A stretch of DNA of 19,833 nucleotides. Source: Alphaproteobacteria bacterium UBA1908 (GTDB taxonomy: Bacteria > Pseudomonadota > Alphaproteobacteria > Caedimonadales > UBA1908). This document shows positions 1-7,382 of this stretch, one piece after another. The stretch is from NCBI GenBank assembly GCA_002337525.1, contig DDGG01000001.1:390-20222 (forward strand). Reading direction: 5' to 3'. Numbering within the stretch: the stretch's first letter is position 1; each line of letters starts with the position of its first letter. The position numbers and the translations under genes were made by a program. The notes beneath the pieces were generated by a model that searched no databases, was not told the origin of the DNA, and saw nothing but the letters and a program-made list of their open reading frames with translations.

Positions 1-372
1 GGTTTCTTCAATGCGGGGGAGCCCCCCGATACCGGCACCCATCATAACACCGGCACGTTCCTGATCCTCTTCCGTTTCAGCAACCCAGCCCGAGTCTTCA
101 ATGGCCTGAGCTGCGGCTCCCATACCATAAACAATAAAACGGTCAACTTTGCGCTGTTCTTTTGGCGTCATGTAGGTGTCAGCACAAAAAGTCCCTTCAC
201 TGCCATCGCCTTCAGGAACACTCCCTGCAACTTTGGCGGGCATTTCGCTGACATCAAAACGGTCAATCCGACCAAGGCCGGAATGCCCTTCCATCAGCCG
301 AGACCAGGTCGTTGAGACATCACCTCCTAAAGGCGTTACAAGACCAAGACCAGTGACAACAACACGACGCAT
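1..372 (-). CDS. fabF: Beta-ketoacyl-ACP synthase II, N-terminal part (runs off window)
   Basis: FabF is the elongating condensing enzyme of type II fatty-acid synthesis, joining malonyl-ACP to acyl-ACP in the cytoplasm. Only the first 124 codons are here. The protein starts MRRVVVTGLGLVTPLG, the typical KAS II beginning, and contains the conserved stretches DRFDVSEMPAKVAG and GAGIGGL. The catalytic Cys-His-His residues lie beyond the left edge. The ATG at 372 is preceded by GAGGAC eight bases upstream, a good ribosome binding site. It lies 24 bases downstream of acpP on the same strand, the usual acpP-fabF order, so the two are very likely co-transcribed. The identity is secure; completeness cannot be judged. 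Confidence 0.95.
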   Translation of the reverse strand, partial: MRRVVVTGLGLVTPLGGDVSTTWSRLMEGHSGLGRIDRFDVSEMPAKVAGSVPEGDGSEGTFCADTYMTPKEQRKVDRFIVYGMGAAAQAIEDSGWVAETEEDQERAGVMMGAGIGGLPRIEET

Positions 373-396
373 AATAAAAAGTCCTCGCGCGAAGAG

Positions 397-636
397 TTAA
401 GCAGCTTTTTGAGCTTGTATATACTCAACAGCAGCTTCAACTGTAAGAATTGTATTGGCAGCTTCGTCAGGAATTTCTATATCAAATTCTGTCTCAAACT
501 CCATCACCAGCTCAACTGTATCCAGGCTGTCTGCCCCTAAATCGTCAATGAAATTGGCTTCCATTGTTACTTTTGATTCTTCTACACCCAGTTGGTCTAC
601 AACAATTTTCTTAACGCGCTCGAAGATGTCGCTCAT
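397..636 (-). CDS. acpP: Acyl carrier protein
   Basis: Small acidic carrier that holds growing acyl chains on a 4'-phosphopantetheine arm during fatty-acid synthesis. The 79-residue protein has the family's normal length and four-helix pattern. The attachment motif GADSLD places the modified serine at residue 37 counting Met1. It begins MSDIFERVKKIVVDQLGV and is rich in Asp and Glu, as expected. It lies between fabG (131-base gap upstream) and fabF (24-base gap downstream). An AGGA-like sequence lies about ten bases before the ATG. The upstream gap is packed with short hairpins, two of which are terminator-like (described separately), so acpP may be expressed partly independently of fabG. Confidence 0.98.
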   Translation of the reverse strand: MSDIFERVKKIVVDQLGVEESKVTMEANFIDDLGADSLDTVELVMEFETEFDIEIPDEAANTILTVEAAVEYIQAQKAA

Positions 637-679
637 GAAAAAATCCTATTCTTTTTTTACATTTTATCAAAACAAAAAC

Positions 680-768
680 GGGGACCATCCCCAAGGGTAC
701 AACCCTAAGATTTGATGTTTATACGAATCTTAGCTCAGAGTGACCCATATGAAAAGAGGGAAACCCTC
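680..768 (-). other. Cluster of four small inverted repeats between fabG and acpP
   Basis: Read on the minus strand, leaving fabG: GAGGG-TTT-CCCTC followed by TTTTC (756-768, overlapping the fabG stop codon); TAAGATT with its complement AATCTTA around a 13-base loop (706-732); AGGGT-TGT-ACCCT (694-706); and GGGGA-TGG-TCCCC followed by GTTTTTGTTTT (680-692). The first and last have a GC-rich 5-bp stem, a 3-base loop and a T-rich tail, so they resemble weak Rho-independent terminators or attenuators. All arms are exact. A role as partial terminator, RNA stabiliser or processing site that sets the acpP:fabG ratio is inference. Confidence 0.5.
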
Positions 769-1501
769 AAATCATTGCCATTCCTCCATTTACATGGAGT
801 GTTTGGCCTGTAATATAGCGTGATTCCTGACTTGAAAGAAACACAGCTGCCGCCGCAATATCTTCCGGGGTTCCCATTTCACCCATTGGAATGTTGGCGA
901 GGATACTGTTTTTTTGCTCGTCAGTCAAAGAATCTGTCATTTCGGAAGAAATAAACCCCGGTGCAATACAGTTGACTGTAATATTACGTGAGGCAATTTC
1001 CTGAGCAATGGATTTACTCATACCAATAAGGCCTGCCTTTGAGGCACAATAATTGGCTTGTCCAGGATTGCCTGTAACCCCCACCACAGAGGAAACATTA
1101 ATGATACGACCCCAGCGGCGCTTCATCATACCACGCATAACAGCACGCATAAGATAAAAAGGAGCCGTCAGATTAACATCGATGACTTCCTCAAAATCTT
1201 CATCTTTCATTCGCAAAATCAGGTTGTCACGAGTCAATCCTGCATTGTTAATGAGAATATCAACCTGGCCCAACGCCTTTTCTGCGTGTCCAATCAGCTC
1301 TTTTACATCGTCAGGATTATTGAGTTTACAGGCAACAACAGGGGCTCCATTCAGACTTTTGGATACTTTTTCAAGAGCGTCCAGCCGTGTCCCGGATAAA
1401 GCTACCTCTGCGCCCGCATTGTATAGTGCTGTAGCAATGGCTTGACCAAGGCCGCCAGAAGCTCCGGTCACAAGGGCTTTCTTTCCTGATAAATTCAACA
1501 T
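767..1501 (-). CDS. fabG: 3-oxoacyl-ACP reductase
   Basis: NADPH-dependent short-chain dehydrogenase that reduces 3-oxoacyl-ACP in each round of fatty-acid elongation. The nucleotide-binding TGASGGLG motif is near the N terminus, followed by NNAG, the Asn of VNLTAPF, and the Ser-Tyr-Lys triad in NVSS and YCASK. Starting at the ATG at 1501 gives 244 residues, with Ser138, Tyr151 and Lys155 at the same numbers as in E. coli FabG, which supports this start. A TTG two codons upstream (1507) is closer to an AAGGA site and could be used instead, adding two residues. The gene lies about 100 bases after fabD on the same strand; the gap holds only weak hairpins (for example GAGTT/AACTC at 1570-1585). 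Confidence 0.97.
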   Translation of the reverse strand: MLNLSGKKALVTGASGGLGQAIATALYNAGAEVALSGTRLDALEKVSKSLNGAPVVACKLNNPDDVKELIGHAEKALGQVDILINNAGLTRDNLILRMKDEDFEEVIDVNLTAPFYLMRAVMRGMMKRRWGRIINVSSVVGVTGNPGQANYCASKAGLIGMSKSIAQEIASRNITVNCIAPGFISSEMTDSLTDEQKNSILANIPMGEMGTPEDIAAAAVFLSSQESRYITGQTLHVNGGMAMI

Positions 1502-1601
1502 TTCCAAGATTTTCCTTTTCTAAGCATTCTTGTTATAAGGTCCACTTGTTGCTTTTTTACGCGGAGGAAGAGTTAAAAGCAACTCGCAAAAACAGTCTTT
1601 T

Positions 1602-2567
1602 TTAACTGACGTGGCGTTCTCCGAATTCATGTAACTGACTGATATAATCTTCAATATCATGAGGTGTATTAAGAGCAAGCCCTTTTACCTCTTTCGTAAT
1701 GCGCTTTGTTAATCCCGTCAAGACTTTGCCTGAACCAATCTCAACGGTACGCATTGCTCCCCTGGAGGCCATGGTCAAAACACTTTCTCGCCAACGGACT
1801 CTGTCAGAAACCTGCTTGATGAGGCAGTCTTTAATATCTTCTTGAGAAACTTCTTCAGCCAGAATATTTGCAATGAGGGGCACAATGGGCTTTTCAAAAG
1901 TGACAGTGTTTAAAGCCTCAGCCATTTTTTCAGCAGCTGGAGCCATAAGAGAACAGTGAAAGGGAGCACTGACAGGCAAGAGAACCGCTTTTTTTACACC
2001 TTGTGTTGGGGCAAGATTACAAGCCCGTTGAATGGCGTTCTTATGGCCACTAATGACAACCTGTCCTGGCGCATTATCATTGGCAATCTCACAGACGTCA
2101 TCTCGTGCAGCTTCTTTTGCAATTATTTCTGCTTTATCGCAGTCGATACCCAACAGAGCAGCCATGGCACCTTGACCAACAGGAACAGCCTGTTGCATGG
2201 CTTGACCACGGAAACTGAGCAGACGAGCAGCATCAGGCAAAGAAAGAGCACCGCTGGCGACTAATGCAGAATATTCCCCCAGTGAATGCCCTGCGACACA
2301 TTTCACATGGGATGAAAAATCAAGAGAAGCTTCCTTTTCAAGAACGCGAAGGAGAGCAATGCTGACAGCCATCAAAGCTGGCTGAGTGTTCTCGGTTAGA
2401 GATAGAGTTTCAAGGTCTCCTTCAAAAATGATTTCAGTGAGGTTCTGCTTTAGAGTCTCGTCAACTTCCTGAAAAACTTCACGAGCTACGGGGAAAGCGT
2501 CATGAATTTCGCGGCCCATACCGATTGCTTGTGACCCTTGTCCGGGGAAGATAAAAGCGTCCATCAT
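1602..2567 (-). CDS. fabD: Malonyl-CoA:ACP transacylase
   Basis: Loads malonyl groups from CoA onto acyl carrier protein, providing the two-carbon donor for fatty-acid synthesis. The 321-residue length is normal. The N terminus has FPGQGSQ with the oxyanion-hole Gln, the nucleophile motif GHSLGEYSAL puts the catalytic Ser at residue 95, Arg120 lies in the SFRGQAMQ stretch, and His204 is in PVSAPFHCSL. These match Ser92, Arg117 and His201 of E. coli FabD with an offset of three. Two adjacent ATG codons (2567 and 2564) follow an AGAGG site; the second has the better spacing. It is the first gene of the minus-strand fab cluster here and faces a divergent lipoprotein gene across 284 bases. Confidence 0.97.
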   Translation of the reverse strand: MMDAFIFPGQGSQAIGMGREIHDAFPVAREVFQEVDETLKQNLTEIIFEGDLETLSLTENTQPALMAVSIALLRVLEKEASLDFSSHVKCVAGHSLGEYSALVASGALSLPDAARLLSFRGQAMQQAVPVGQGAMAALLGIDCDKAEIIAKEAARDDVCEIANDNAPGQVVISGHKNAIQRACNLAPTQGVKKAVLLPVSAPFHCSLMAPAAEKMAEALNTVTFEKPIVPLIANILAEEVSQEDIKDCLIKQVSDRVRWRESVLTMASRGAMRTVEIGSGKVLTGLTKRITKEVKGLALNTPHDIEDYISQLHEFGERHVS

Positions 2568-2668
2568 TTAACCTCTTTAAAAAGTGAGTTCTAAGTCATA
2601 CCTGATCCAGAAAATCTGTCAAGGCCAGAAGGTTTTTTTACAAGAAAGTAGTCGATATCAGGTTTTTT

Positions 2669-2720
2669 GCGTCATCCAGAGCGAAAGATCCTCGAACTCG
2701 GGGATCGAGTAAGGTCTCCT
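2669..2720. repeat. Fragment of a dispersed palindromic intergenic repeat
   Basis: The segment begins GCGTCATCCAGAGCGAAAG and contains an almost perfect hairpin at 2687-2706 (GATCCTCGA paired with TCGGGGATC, one G-T pair). This wording is like the GTCAT...-type intergenic repeats common in some alphaproteobacteria. The expected closing part ending in ATGAC is missing, so it appears truncated. It lies in the divergent fabD/lipoprotein spacer. The rest of that spacer (2568-2851) is AT-rich, with a possible TATAAA box at 2764-2769 for the plus-strand gene and nothing else I can recognise. Confidence 0.45.
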
Positions 2721-2851
2721 TATAAAAGTATAAAAAACTTACTGTTTCAGGTGTTTTTGACTGTATAAAATTTTGAAAAGACTAAAACTGTTTTCATCCT
2801 TTTATATTTACGCTATGAAAAAGAAGTTTTCAGTAAAATAAAAGGAAAACA

Positions 2852-3352
2852 ATGCTTTTAAAAAAAATATTTTCCAGGTCAAGCCTTCTCGTGGTTGTTG
2901 TGGCAGGGGTGACCGGTTGTAAAACACTTGATCGCCAGGTTGAATCAACTCATGATGATTGTCTCGGTTTCGGTTTTCAACCTGGTACAGACTCTTTTAA
3001 ACGGTGTGTAGCACGACGTCTGAACCCGGAGAATTCTCTTGAGACAGAGCGTCAGGCCATCGAGAGAGAACGTGAGAAACTGGCTTATAAAAAAGAAAAG
3101 CTCCGTCATAAAAAGGCTGTCTTTGAACGTCAGAAAAAAGCTTCTTCTCATTCAGCACCTTCTACAGTCGTTGTGGTACCACCGTCAATGGAGCCTTCTG
3201 TACAGTCGTCACCGCCTTCCCGTAATGAGTGGCAAAAACCCCATGATCAATGGGCTCGCCAAAAACAAAAGCAAGTTCAGGTTCTTGATATGAGTGATGT
3301 TGAAAAGGAAGTTGAACGTCGCCGCATTGAACAAGAAATGCTCCAGGACTAG
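2852..3352 (+). CDS. Small putative lipoprotein with coiled-coil region
   Basis: Predicted exported lipoprotein of 166 residues; I do not recognise a named function. A basic, hydrophobic leader (residues 1-22) ends in the lipobox VTGC, with the lipidated Cys at position 23. Residues 37-52 carry a Cys-x(n)-GFQPGTD-x-F-x(3)-Cys pattern of a type seen in small alphaproteobacterial lipoproteins; its two cysteines could form a disulphide. Residues 63-97 are rich in Glu, Arg and Lys with heptad-like spacing and probably form a coiled coil. A Ser/Pro linker (98-124) and a second charged segment follow. AAGGA lies seven bases before the ATG. It is followed after 13 bases by the DUF192 gene and then dapD, so the three are probably one transcript. 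Confidence 0.8.
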   Translation: MLLKKIFSRSSLLVVVVAGVTGCKTLDRQVESTHDDCLGFGFQPGTDSFKRCVARRLNPENSLETERQAIEREREKLAYKKEKLRHKKAVFERQKKASSHSAPSTVVVVPPSMEPSVQSSPPSRNEWQKPHDQWARQKQKQVQVLDMSDVEKEVERRRIEQEMLQD

Positions 3353-3365
3353 AAAGTTTTGGGGG

Positions 3366-3821
3366 ATGAGACTTTATTCTTTCTTGATCTGGGGATTTCT
3401 TTTGGGAAAGACTGCTCTTTTTGCAGACCAATCTCCTGCCTTAAGTCTCTCTCTTGCGGGGCATCATTTTTTTCTGGAGGTTGCCCGTACTCCCGAGGCT
3501 CTTCGTAGAGGTCTGATGAATCGGAAAACTCTTCCCTTACAGACAGGAATGCTGTTTCTTTTTCCAAATCCGGATCGGTATTGCTTTTGGATGAAAAATA
3601 CGCTGGTTCCCCTGGATCTTCTTTTTCTGGATTCCGGGGGAAGCCTTTCAGGAATGATCTCGGGGATGCAACCTCACTCTTTAAAACCCCGCTGTGCCTC
3701 TAACCCTGTTAATATGGCAATCGAAGTACCGTCTGGTACCATCAAAAAATTTGGTCTACAGTTAGGTATGAAAGTTACAGGGCTGGAAGCCCTTTACAAG
3801 GAAAAAGAATATGTCCCTTAA
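3366..3821 (+). CDS. DUF192 family exported protein
   Basis: Member of the DUF192 family (Pfam PF02643), small secreted or periplasmic proteins of unknown biochemical role. I chose the ATG at 3366, giving 151 residues with a signal peptide (MRLYSFLIWGFLLGKTALFA, likely cut before DQ). An earlier in-frame ATG at 3294 would lie inside the upstream gene and push the signal peptide inward. Family hallmarks present are RRGLMNR, GMLFLFP, FWMKNTLVPLDLLFLD, the Ser/Pro region PHSL and the closing G-x(n)-G-x-KVTG. The ribosome binding site is poor (a G run just before ATG), so translation may be coupled to the upstream lipoprotein gene. Its last 11 bases overlap the dapD start. Confidence 0.88.
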   Translation: MRLYSFLIWGFLLGKTALFADQSPALSLSLAGHHFFLEVARTPEALRRGLMNRKTLPLQTGMLFLFPNPDRYCFWMKNTLVPLDLLFLDSGGSLSGMISGMQPHSLKPRCASNPVNMAIEVPSGTIKKFGLQLGMKVTGLEALYKEKEYVP

Positions 3822-4620
3822 AGAGACTATCGAAAATGCCTGGGAAAAGCGTCAGGATTTAACGAGTCATGATACGGGTGAAATACCCGAAGCTGTGCGA
3901 TCTGTTCTTAGGGGTTTAGATGACGGTCAGTTACGTGTTGCAGAGCCACACGAAGGCAAATGGATAACACATGACTGGATTAAAAAAGCGCTGCTTTTAT
4001 CGTTTCGTTTGCAGGCAAATGTTCTTTTTACGTACCCGTCTGCAGGATATGATAAGGTCCCAAGCAAATTTGAACACTGGGTCGAGAAAGATTTTGAGGC
4101 TGCGCAAGTGCGTATCGTCCCTGGTGCGCATGTTCGATATGGAACCTATCTTGCTCCAAAATGTGTTGTGATGCCTGGTTTTGTGAACATCGGTGCCTAC
4201 CTTGGTGAGGAAACAATGGTAGATATCGGCACGCAAGTTGGTTCCTGTGCTCAGGTAGGGGCTCGATGTCATTTATCTGCAGGAGTAGTTATTGGAGGTG
4301 TTATTGAACCCTTGCAGGCGAATCCTGTTATTATTGAAGATAATTGTTTCCTGGGGGCCCAATCTGTTCTTGTTGAAGGAATCCATGTTGGACAGGGAGC
4401 TGTTATCGGTATGGGGGTCCAGATAGGTGGGTCAACGCCTATTTTAAATCGTCAAACGGGAGATATTTCTTATGGAAGTATTCCCCCCTATTCAGTTGTT
4501 GTTTCTGGTTCTTTGGCAACAAAAAAAGAGGGCCTATCGATGCCTTGCGCTGTCATTGTTAAGCAAGTTGACGCGCGGACACGCTTAAAAACTGCTATTA
4601 ACGAGCTTTTGCGACCTTAA
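3811..4620 (+). CDS. dapD: 2,3,4,5-tetrahydropyridine-2,6-dicarboxylate N-succinyltransferase
   Basis: Transfers succinyl from succinyl-CoA to tetrahydrodipicolinate in the succinylase branch of diaminopimelate and lysine synthesis, thus feeding peptidoglycan. The 269-residue protein is close to the usual 270-285. It has the all-helical N-terminal domain (about 1-95, ending in DKVPSKFEHW) and a left-handed beta-helix of hexapeptide repeats (about 100-235). The conserved MVDIGTQVGSCAQVG segment contains the family's catalytic Asp (D138), and GGVIEPLQANPVIIEDNCF is typical DapD. AAGGA lies eight bases before the ATG. The start overlaps the end of the DUF192 gene by 11 bases, which suggests coupled translation. 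The usual partner dapE is not in this window. Confidence 0.96.
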   Translation: MSLKETIENAWEKRQDLTSHDTGEIPEAVRSVLRGLDDGQLRVAEPHEGKWITHDWIKKALLLSFRLQANVLFTYPSAGYDKVPSKFEHWVEKDFEAAQVRIVPGAHVRYGTYLAPKCVVMPGFVNIGAYLGEETMVDIGTQVGSCAQVGARCHLSAGVVIGGVIEPLQANPVIIEDNCFLGAQSVLVEGIHVGQGAVIGMGVQIGGSTPILNRQTGDISYGSIPPYSVVVSGSLATKKEGLSMPCAVIVKQVDARTRLKTAINELLRP

Positions 4621-4689
4621 TCTCTTGTGAGTTTTTCTTAAATATTAATTCCGTTAGTAATTATTAAAATAATATTAAATTCTTCCGAT

Positions 4690-4717
4690 TTGTTTACTTA
4701 ATATTAGCTAATATAGT
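4690..4717 (+). promoter_or_regulatory. Candidate promoter with palindromic operator for the tad genes
   Basis: A TTGTTT box (4690-4695) and a TATAGT box (4712-4717) are separated by 16 bases, giving a plausible sigma-70-type promoter about 40 bases before the first tad gene. A perfect 14-bp palindrome, ATATTAGCTAATAT (4701-4714), fills the spacer and overlaps the -10 box, the position expected for a repressor site. The surroundings (4621-4759) are very AT-rich. Calling it an operator is inference. Confidence 0.45.
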
Positions 4718-4759
4718 CTATTATTATGAGTAGTTAGTTTTGTTCGAGTCGGAGGGTCT

Positions 4760-5338
4760 GTGAATTTGCGATTTAAAAAAGCATTGAAGTCCCTGAAAAG
4801 TGAAAAAGGAGCCTCGGCAATTGAGTTTGCTTTTTTGGCACCAATTTTCTTAATGATGATTGTTGCCATGATGGAACTTGGCATCATGATGGTTATCCAG
4901 AATTCTCTGGATGCAGCGGCTCGAGAGGCAAGCCGGCTTGGAATTACAGGATCCGGGACACTTAATGCTGCTGAACGGGAAGAGGCAATTCGGGATCGTG
5001 TTATTGAAGTTGTTCAAAACCTAAGTGGGGGCATTGCCAAGCCAGAAAATATTGTGATTAGTATTTCAGCTTATGATGAACTCGAAAACCTGGCTCAACC
5101 TGAGCCTTTTGAAGATGGTAATGATAATGATTTATATGACGTGGGAGAAGTTTATACAGATGTAAATGGCAATGGCTCTTATGATGAGGATCAAGGTCTT
5201 TCAGATTCATTTGGTTTAAGTGGTCAGGCTGTTGATTATCGCATCACCTATAATTGGGACTCTATTGTCTCTTTGATGGGGATTGCGGAAACAGTAACAC
5301 TTGAAGGCCGTGTGGCTGTTATGAATGAGGAGTTTTAG
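4760..5338 (+). CDS. TadE-like pseudopilin with calcium-loop-like insert
   Basis: Member of the TadE-type minor pseudopilins, which are cut by a prepilin peptidase and support assembly of Tad/Flp pili. The start is GTG at 4760 after GGAGG. The processing region KG-ASAIEFAFLAP (Gly17/Ala18) has the conserved Glu at position +5, and a hydrophobic helix follows (about 20-45), ending in the typical MELG and AAREASRLG pattern. Unusually, residues 119-129 and 134-144 carry two Asp/Asn/Gly-rich loops (DGNDNDLYD and DVNGNGSYDED) resembling calcium-binding EF-hand or thrombospondin type 3 loops. The next gene starts five bases after its stop. The pilus ATPase, secretin and platform genes are not in the window. 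Confidence 0.88.
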   Translation: MNLRFKKALKSLKSEKGASAIEFAFLAPIFLMMIVAMMELGIMMVIQNSLDAAAREASRLGITGSGTLNAAEREEAIRDRVIEVVQNLSGGIAKPENIVISISAYDELENLAQPEPFEDGNDNDLYDVGEVYTDVNGNGSYDEDQGLSDSFGLSGQAVDYRITYNWDSIVSLMGIAETVTLEGRVAVMNEEF

Positions 5339-5343
5339 GACAG

Positions 5344-5907
5344 ATGAAGTATTTTACAAAAGATGAGCTCAAACAGGAAAGAGGGTCCGTCACCGTAGAA
5401 TTTGCTCTCGTGCTGCCTCTTTTTATGATGGTGATGGGTGGAATCTATGATCTTGCCAGCTTTGGAATGTTAAGTAGCAAGGTAACACGTATCGCGGGTG
5501 TGATTGGAGACACCGTTTCCAGGGATGATTTAACGCGCACTAAACTCAGGGCTATTATGGGAACAGCTGATAAAATGGCACGACCCTATGATTTTGTTAA
5601 AGGAAGTGGAGACGTTATTGTCACACAAGTTACGAATGATGGAGAGACAACAAATCCGGCTAATATGGTGATTTCCTGGCAAGAGTCTTTATCAGGCAGT
5701 ACAAGTGACTATGGTATGGCAGGTGGGGCACCAGAAAATTTGCCTGGAGATATAACAGTGATAGAAGATCAATCCATGATTTTGACTGAAGTCAGCTATG
5801 TCTATAAACCAGTTTTCATCGACTCTATTTTTGGGACAAAGACAATCCGCGAAACCAGTGTTTTTGCCCCCAGAAGTTCAAAAATGGATAGATTAGTGGG
5901 AGAATAA
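5344..5907 (+). CDS. Second TadE-like pseudopilin
   Basis: Second predicted prepilin-peptidase substrate of the Tad pilus system, 187 residues. The N terminus has a charged leader followed by RG-SVTVEFALVLPLF, with a Gly14/Ser15 cleavage point and Glu at +5, then a hydrophobic helix (about 18-42). The remainder is a soluble, mostly beta-like periplasmic domain, as in TadE/TadF proteins; no insert like that of the upstream gene is present. AGGA lies a few bases before the ATG, and only five bases separate it from the preceding gene, so the pair is an operon. Whether it is TadE or TadF in the strict sense cannot be decided by eye. Confidence 0.85.
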   Translation: MKYFTKDELKQERGSVTVEFALVLPLFMMVMGGIYDLASFGMLSSKVTRIAGVIGDTVSRDDLTRTKLRAIMGTADKMARPYDFVKGSGDVIVTQVTNDGETTNPANMVISWQESLSGSTSDYGMAGGAPENLPGDITVIEDQSMILTEVSYVYKPVFIDSIFGTKTIRETSVFAPRSSKMDRLVGE

Positions 5908-5971
5908 GTCGCTAACTTTGTTGATTCCATTCAATTAGGCTAGCAAAAAGAAAAACGGAGAGGATAAACAA

Positions 5972-7315
5972 ATGGAGGTAAAAAATAAATTCAGAAGGTG
6001 GCTTGATCAAGTCATGACGTTTGCTCTCTCTTTGACAAAAGATTTTTATCATGATGAAAAGGGAGGCATTGCCGTTATTGCAGGGGTAACTCTTATCCCG
6101 TTGTTAACTTTTTCAAGCGTTGGGATTGAGCTAACTCGTGTATCCCATGCGCAAACAAAGGTTGCTTATGCGGCTGATGCTGCAGCTCTTGCAGCGGCAC
6201 GTTATAAAACAGAAGATGCCGAAGAAAATGCCCTGAAGTTTTTTAATGCCAATTTTGACAGGGATCGCTTTAATGTGACGCTCGAAACAAATCTCGAGAT
6301 TAGCGAAGATAAAAAGAATTTTATTCTTCGTGTGAATGGCGATATTGCGACTTATTTTTCAGAAGTATTAGGTATTAGCAGTGTGCCTTTTGAAATTTCA
6401 TCAGTGATTGAAAGGCAGCTTGGGGGAGTTGAAGTTGCTCTTGTCCTGGATAATAGTGGATCAATGAGTGGATCCAAAATGACCTCTCTAAAAAATGCCT
6501 CTAATGCATTGATTACAAAGCTTTTTGAAGGATCAGACGATCTTGATAGTATTGCCTTGTCAATCGTGCCTTATTCATCAAGTGTTGCCGTTGATCCCAC
6601 AGTGAGTGAATACCAAAGCTGGATGAGGGATGTCTGGCCTTTTAATGGTAATAATAGAAAATGGGCGGGGTGCCTTGAAGTTCGACAAGTCCAGTCCCTA
6701 AGGAGGAATGATTCGCCGCCTTCTGCTTCAGATGATACAAAGTTTTTTCACTATAATTATCGTAAGGGTTTGCTTTTTGGAGGTGGATTTCTAAGTCCAA
6801 ATCGCTATTGTCCTCTCAAAATGATGCCCCTTAGTAATAATGATGATGACCTAAAATCACATATCAATAACATGGTTGCAAGTGGTTCAACGGTAGGGCC
6901 CTTTGGTCTTGTTTGGGGGTGGCGCATGATTTCTCCAAGATGGCAAGGAAAATGGACGGGTGTTGAAGCAAAAGACTACGAAGCCCCTGATAATCGTAAA
7001 GCAATTGTCATGATGACAGATGGTGAAAATAGTGCCGATACTAATTATACGGCTTATTATTCTATTGTGGGGACAAACGGTATTTCAAAGTCGGTACTTG
7101 ATAATGAAATGGCCCAGATTTGCAAAAAAATCAAGAAAAAGAATATTGAAATTTATACAGTAACATTCAAACTCAATAGCGACAGTACTAAAAAGTTATA
7201 CCGTAATTGTGCAACAAGACCTGCAAATTACTTTGATGCAGAAACAGATGCAGATCTTGAAGGGATGTTCACAAAAATTGCAGAAAGTATCAAGGTTATT
7301 CGTATTAAATCCTAA
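5972..7315 (+). CDS. TadG-like protein with von Willebrand factor A domain
   Basis: TadG-type protein, a membrane-anchored component associated with Tad/Flp pilus assembly. The N terminus has GGIAVIAGVTLIPLL and then a long hydrophobic helix ending in KVAYAADAAALAAA, the standard TadE/TadG start (the +5 Glu is absent, as in TadG). From about residue 153 there is a VWA domain: MIDAS motif DNSGSMSGS (Asp160, Ser162, Ser164), a conserved region GSTVGPFGLVWGWRMISP around residue 306, and MMTDGEN with Asp350. The C-terminal part (400-447) resembles the usual TadG ending. GAGAGGA lies shortly before the ATG. A 64-base gap separates it from the second TadE, but all three are in one direction and probably one operon. 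Confidence 0.9.
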   Translation: MEVKNKFRRWLDQVMTFALSLTKDFYHDEKGGIAVIAGVTLIPLLTFSSVGIELTRVSHAQTKVAYAADAAALAAARYKTEDAEENALKFFNANFDRDRFNVTLETNLEISEDKKNFILRVNGDIATYFSEVLGISSVPFEISSVIERQLGGVEVALVLDNSGSMSGSKMTSLKNASNALITKLFEGSDDLDSIALSIVPYSSSVAVDPTVSEYQSWMRDVWPFNGNNRKWAGCLEVRQVQSLRRNDSPPSASDDTKFFHYNYRKGLLFGGGFLSPNRYCPLKMMPLSNNDDDLKSHINNMVASGSTVGPFGLVWGWRMISPRWQGKWTGVEAKDYEAPDNRKAIVMMTDGENSADTNYTAYYSIVGTNGISKSVLDNEMAQICKKIKKKNIEIYTVTFKLNSDSTKKLYRNCATRPANYFDAETDADLEGMFTKIAESIKVIRIKS

Positions 7316-7382
7316 AGAGACTCGCTATCTTTTCTAGTGGGTTGTATTGTGGAATTGAATGTAATTTTAGTGGAATAAAACT

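Noticed and set aside
176..715. Plus-strand frames opposite fabF and acpP
   Set aside because: They are antisense shadows of well-conserved genes with no ribosome binding sites.
3294..3365. Earlier start for the DUF192 protein
   Set aside because: It would overlap the lipoprotein gene and place 24 residues before a normal signal peptide.
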